Made by a program: the position numbers and the translations under genes. Positions 61,930 through 64,000 of a stretch of 64,000 nt of DNA are shown in pieces. The DNA is taken from NCBI GenBank assembly GCA_964530825.1, contig CAZHCA010000006.1, positions 62,001-126,000 on the forward strand, in the 5' to 3' direction. The DNA comes from CAZHCA01 sp964530825. GTDB lineage: Bacteria > Bacteroidota > Bacteroidia > Chitinophagales > Saprospiraceae. Below the pieces are notes generated by a model. That model saw nothing but the letters and a program-made list of their open reading frames with translations. It had not been told where the DNA came from and ran no database searches. Position 1 is the first letter of the stretch. Every line of letters begins with the position of its first letter.

Positions 61930-62610
61930 CTACAAAGTCGGTAATTGCCAATGAATAGGGGTTTTTCCTTGCTCCTGCAGGTAGGTATTGGCTTTAGAAA
62001 AATGCCGGCAACCCATGAAAGCACCGCCCGCAAGGGGCGAAGGATGAGCGGCTTCCAGAACCAAATGTTTCTGGTTGTCGATCAGCACCTTTTTGCGCCG
62101 GGCGAAACTACCCCAAAGCAAAAACACCAGGCCCTCGCGTTCGTTCGATAGCTTGCTGATAACGGCATCGGTAAAGCGCTGCCAACCGATCTTTTCGTGC
62201 GACTTCGGTTGTTTCTTTTCGACCGTCAGCATGGCGTTGAGCAAGAATACACCCTGCTGCGCCCAGGAGGTCAGATCGCCGTGATTGGGAATGGCGGCGC
62301 CGGTGTCGGCGTGAATTTCTTTGAAGATATTGCGCAGTGACGGCGGAATCCGAACGCTGGGCGGTACCGAAAAACTCAGCCCCATTGCCTCTCCTGGATT
62401 ATGGTAGGGATCCTGGCCCAGGATGAGTACCTTGACGGTTTCGAAGGGCGTCTGCTGGAAAGCATTGAAGATCAGTGATCCTGGCGGGTATATCGTTTTG
62501 CCGGCTTCTTTTTCGCGACGCAGAAAGCTGGCCAGTCCCTGGAAATACGGCTGCTTAAATTCATCGGCTAAAACGGCTTTCCAGCTGGGTTCTATCTTTA
62601 CATCGCTCAT
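61930..62610 (-). CDS. ung: Uracil-DNA glycosylase
   Basis: A 226-residue family 1 enzyme that removes uracil from DNA. The catalytic water-activating motif GQDPYH (within LILGQDPYHNPGEAMGLSFS) and the DNA-intercalation loop HPSPLAGGAF are intact. VFLLNAMLTVEKKQPKSH and VFLLWGSFARRKK are further family segments. Length is standard. It stands alone, with a 228-bp gap to the DUF423 gene that holds no visible gene. Confidence 0.98.
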   Translation of the reverse strand: MSDVKIEPSWKAVLADEFKQPYFQGLASFLRREKEAGKTIYPPGSLIFNAFQQTPFETVKVLILGQDPYHNPGEAMGLSFSVPPSVRIPPSLRNIFKEIHADTGAAIPNHGDLTSWAQQGVFLLNAMLTVEKKQPKSHEKIGWQRFTDAVISKLSNEREGLVFLLWGSFARRKKVLIDNQKHLVLEAAHPSPLAGGAFMGCRHFSKANTYLQEQGKTPIHWQLPTL

Positions 62611-62663
62611 GGTAAAAGAAAGGTATTTTGGGAAAGAAACGGGTAGCTGGCCGATAGGTTTAT

Positions 62664-63596
62664 TTACTCGGCCGATAATGACCGGATACCTAGGGTCTGT
62701 TCTGCCCCGATTAAATTGTAATCGATGAGCCGGTGGAGCGACTCGATTAGTAAAGGTCGGGCGGTCCAGAGCAGATCGTGCCCGCTATCTTCGACTAGGA
62801 CTAATTCGGCCGAAGCGGCGCTGCGTAACCTTTCGTAGGCAAAGGAAGCGTTCTCGGGGAAAATGAGCCGGTCGCGCCGACCGTGCAAAACAATGCAATG
62901 GGCATCAATGCGGTACCAGCGATCTTCCATGCGTCGGAGTTCGTCGGCGTGGGAAAGTTTCTCCGCGTTGGCTACCTTGAGCGCGCCCGGGACCAACCAC
63001 TCAAGCGCCCAGTGGCTGGAGGGGTAAGAAATGGAGTAGGTGGTTTCCAGGTCAGGCGCTACCGAAGCGGATTGCAGGAGCAGCCCGTCGACCAGATCGG
63101 GAAAATCTATGGCCAGCCGGGTAGCTACCGATCCACCATAGGACGAACCGTGTACAACAATGGGGAAATGCACTTTGCGCTTTTGGCGCAAAAGTTTGGC
63201 AATTGCCGCGGCCTGTTTTTTCAGCGAGGTAATGGGGCGGCCGTAGTCCGAGTAGCCATAGCCCAAACGATCGACGGCCATGAGTTTGGCACGCGCCAGC
63301 AGGGAGCTGTCCTTCAGCAAGCCTAGCCAGAATGCTGATGATGACGGGGCGCCGTGCACAAATAAAACGAGGGGCAGGGAATCATTGCCGATCTCTACGT
63401 AACGCATCGAGTGCTCCTCGAAGGAGTAATGGTGTACGGCTGCCTCCAGTTCCAGCGCATTTTTAGCGAGCTTGCGCATTAAGGACTGATCGTTGTACCG
63501 CAGGTCTGAGGCCTGGTACAAGGCCAGCAAACCGCCAATCAGCAGGAGCGAGAAATAAAATCGTTTTTTTCGTAGGAGGGAATAAAATTTGCTCAC
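62664..63596 (-). CDS. Alpha/beta hydrolase, membrane-anchored
   Basis: A 310-residue hydrolase with an N-terminal TM (about 13-29). It has LVLFVHGAPSSSAFW (oxyanion loop), DRLGYGYSD, the nucleophile elbow VHGSSYGGSVA (Ser in GxSxG), a late Asp region LHGRRDRLIFPE and the catalytic His in EDSGHDLLWTARP. The reaction is not deducible; esterase or peptidase activity is possible. The start is a GTG (63594-63596) just before the TM segment; no ATG fits better. 53 bp upstream of ung on the same strand, so possibly coexpressed. Confidence 0.85.
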   Translation of the reverse strand: MSKFYSLLRKKRFYFSLLLIGGLLALYQASDLRYNDQSLMRKLAKNALELEAAVHHYSFEEHSMRYVEIGNDSLPLVLFVHGAPSSSAFWLGLLKDSSLLARAKLMAVDRLGYGYSDYGRPITSLKKQAAAIAKLLRQKRKVHFPIVVHGSSYGGSVATRLAIDFPDLVDGLLLQSASVAPDLETTYSISYPSSHWALEWLVPGALKVANAEKLSHADELRRMEDRWYRIDAHCIVLHGRRDRLIFPENASFAYERLRSAASAELVLVEDSGHDLLWTARPLLIESLHRLIDYNLIGAEQTLGIRSLSAE

Positions 63597-63757
63597 GGTA
63601 GTTTAGCTTTCATCTAAAAAGGAAACGCAACCCGTTGGGCGAGGTTGTATCCGATAACTTAAAGTTATACAAATGCCGGGTAATTGCTTTATCGGCCAAA
63701 CTTCGCTATTTTTGCATCTGCCATCAGCCACAACAGGCTTTTTCCAATGGTCCATTT

Positions 63758-63831
63758 GGTCCCGTAGCTCAGTTGGATAGAGCAACTGACTTCTAATCAG
63801 TAGGTCCCAGGTTCGAATCCTGGCGGGATCG
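63758..63831 (+). tRNA. tRNA-Arg (anticodon UCU)
   Basis: A full cloverleaf can be drawn. The acceptor stem is GGTCCCG with CGGGATC (one G-T pair). D arm: GCTC/GAGC with AGTTGGATA. Anticodon stem: ACTGA/TCAGT, with loop CTTCTAA giving TCT. A 5-base variable loop is followed by a T arm CCAGG/CCTGG around TTCGAAT. The discriminator base is G, CCA is not encoded, and CTTTTTC follows. It reads AGA codons. Confidence 0.97.
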
Positions 63832-63865
63832 CTTTTTCAGGTTTGAGTGCCAAATCCCATAACCC

Positions 63866-64000
63866 TTATTCCCTGCACCACCAATCATCGCACACGCCTT
63901 TTCTTGCCGCTTTCGGCTTTTCCTTCTTCTGGGCCCTTACCGGCGTCACCGTCCGCCTTTTGCCTGCTTTATCGGGTTTGACGATAACAGCTTTTCGCTG
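63866..64000 (-). CDS. 3' end of a gene running off the right edge, basic C-terminal tail
   Basis: An open minus-strand frame from the window edge to a TAA at 63866-63868 gives 44 residues. They are rich in Lys and Arg (KAVIVKPDKAGKRRTVTPVR, then AQKKEKPKAARK) and end in GVCDDWWCRE. The composition looks like the disordered C-terminal extension of a larger protein. The identity cannot be told. The tRNA is read in the opposite direction 35 bp away. Confidence 0.45.
   Translation of the reverse strand, partial: QRKAVIVKPDKAGKRRTVTPVRAQKKEKPKAARKGVCDDWWCRE

Noticed and set aside
1..64000. CRISPR arrays, insertion sequences, prophage, toxin-antitoxin or defence islands
   Set aside because: No regularly spaced direct repeats, transposase or integrase motifs, or nuclease/helicase defence gene sets were seen. 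The only tandem repeats noted are the SprB domains and the 9-bp unit before ubiD.

Overview
The window looks like chromosomal DNA of a free-living member of the Bacteroidota, most likely a Saprospiria/Lewinella-type marine or activated-sludge bacterium. The evidence is a fused SecDF, a PorE-like lipoprotein and a giant SprB-type repeat protein with a type IX secretion (T9SS) C-terminal domain, an alternative complex III operon joined to an A-type cytochrome c oxidase, the ftsX-DUF3098-uppP-truB cluster, A-rich leaders in place of strong Shine-Dalgarno sites, and several TAnnTTTG-like promoter elements. The placement below phylum level is inference.

Layout. 1-2.6 kb: the end of a sulfotransferase, a glycosyltransferase and, convergent to them, an LpxA-like acyltransferase. 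1.85-8.3 kb (minus strand): kbp, a terminator, gpsA, a YfhO-type membrane protein, a GT4 glycosyltransferase and the LpxA-like gene, a set that suggests envelope lipid and glycan synthesis. 8.65-14 kb: secDF and a PorE-like OmpA lipoprotein, each well separated. 14.1-20.8 kb: a decayed gene, then a 1991-residue SprB-like surface adhesin. 20.9-30.9 kb: housekeeping genes (leuS, ftsX, uppP, truB), a 2-hydroxyacid dehydrogenase, and small membrane proteins behind a palindromic operator candidate. 30.9-38.9 kb: a gene-poor gap, an unrecognised 649-residue secreted protein, a diheme cytochrome lipoprotein, an Ate1-like transferase, a UbiD decarboxylase with a 9-bp tandem repeat in its leader, and thyA.

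39.1-56.6 kb is the centrepiece: one respiratory supercluster, actABCDEF - coxB - coxA - ctaB - two coxC copies - coxD - SCO-like - DUF420 - small CPMC protein. It encodes menaquinol oxidation by alternative complex III (ACIII), a cytochrome c oxidase and assembly factors. Notable features are a subunit II whose CuA domain is fused to an OmpA-like peptidoglycan-binding domain, a six-heme ActA, tandem subunit III genes with a His-rich insert in the second, a SCO-like protein with no cysteine at all, and a DUF420 protein carrying a canonical EF-hand loop. Together these suggest a respiratory chain whose oxidase may be tethered to the cell wall.

56.6-58.7 kb holds three paralogous outer-membrane beta-barrels in tandem. 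59-64 kb holds a small lipoprotein, an M32 carboxypeptidase, a DUF423 protein, ung, an alpha/beta hydrolase, a tRNA-Arg(UCU), and the 3' end of a further gene running off the right edge. I saw no CRISPR array, insertion sequence, prophage or recognisable defence system. All family calls are by eye from motifs, and no database search was run.
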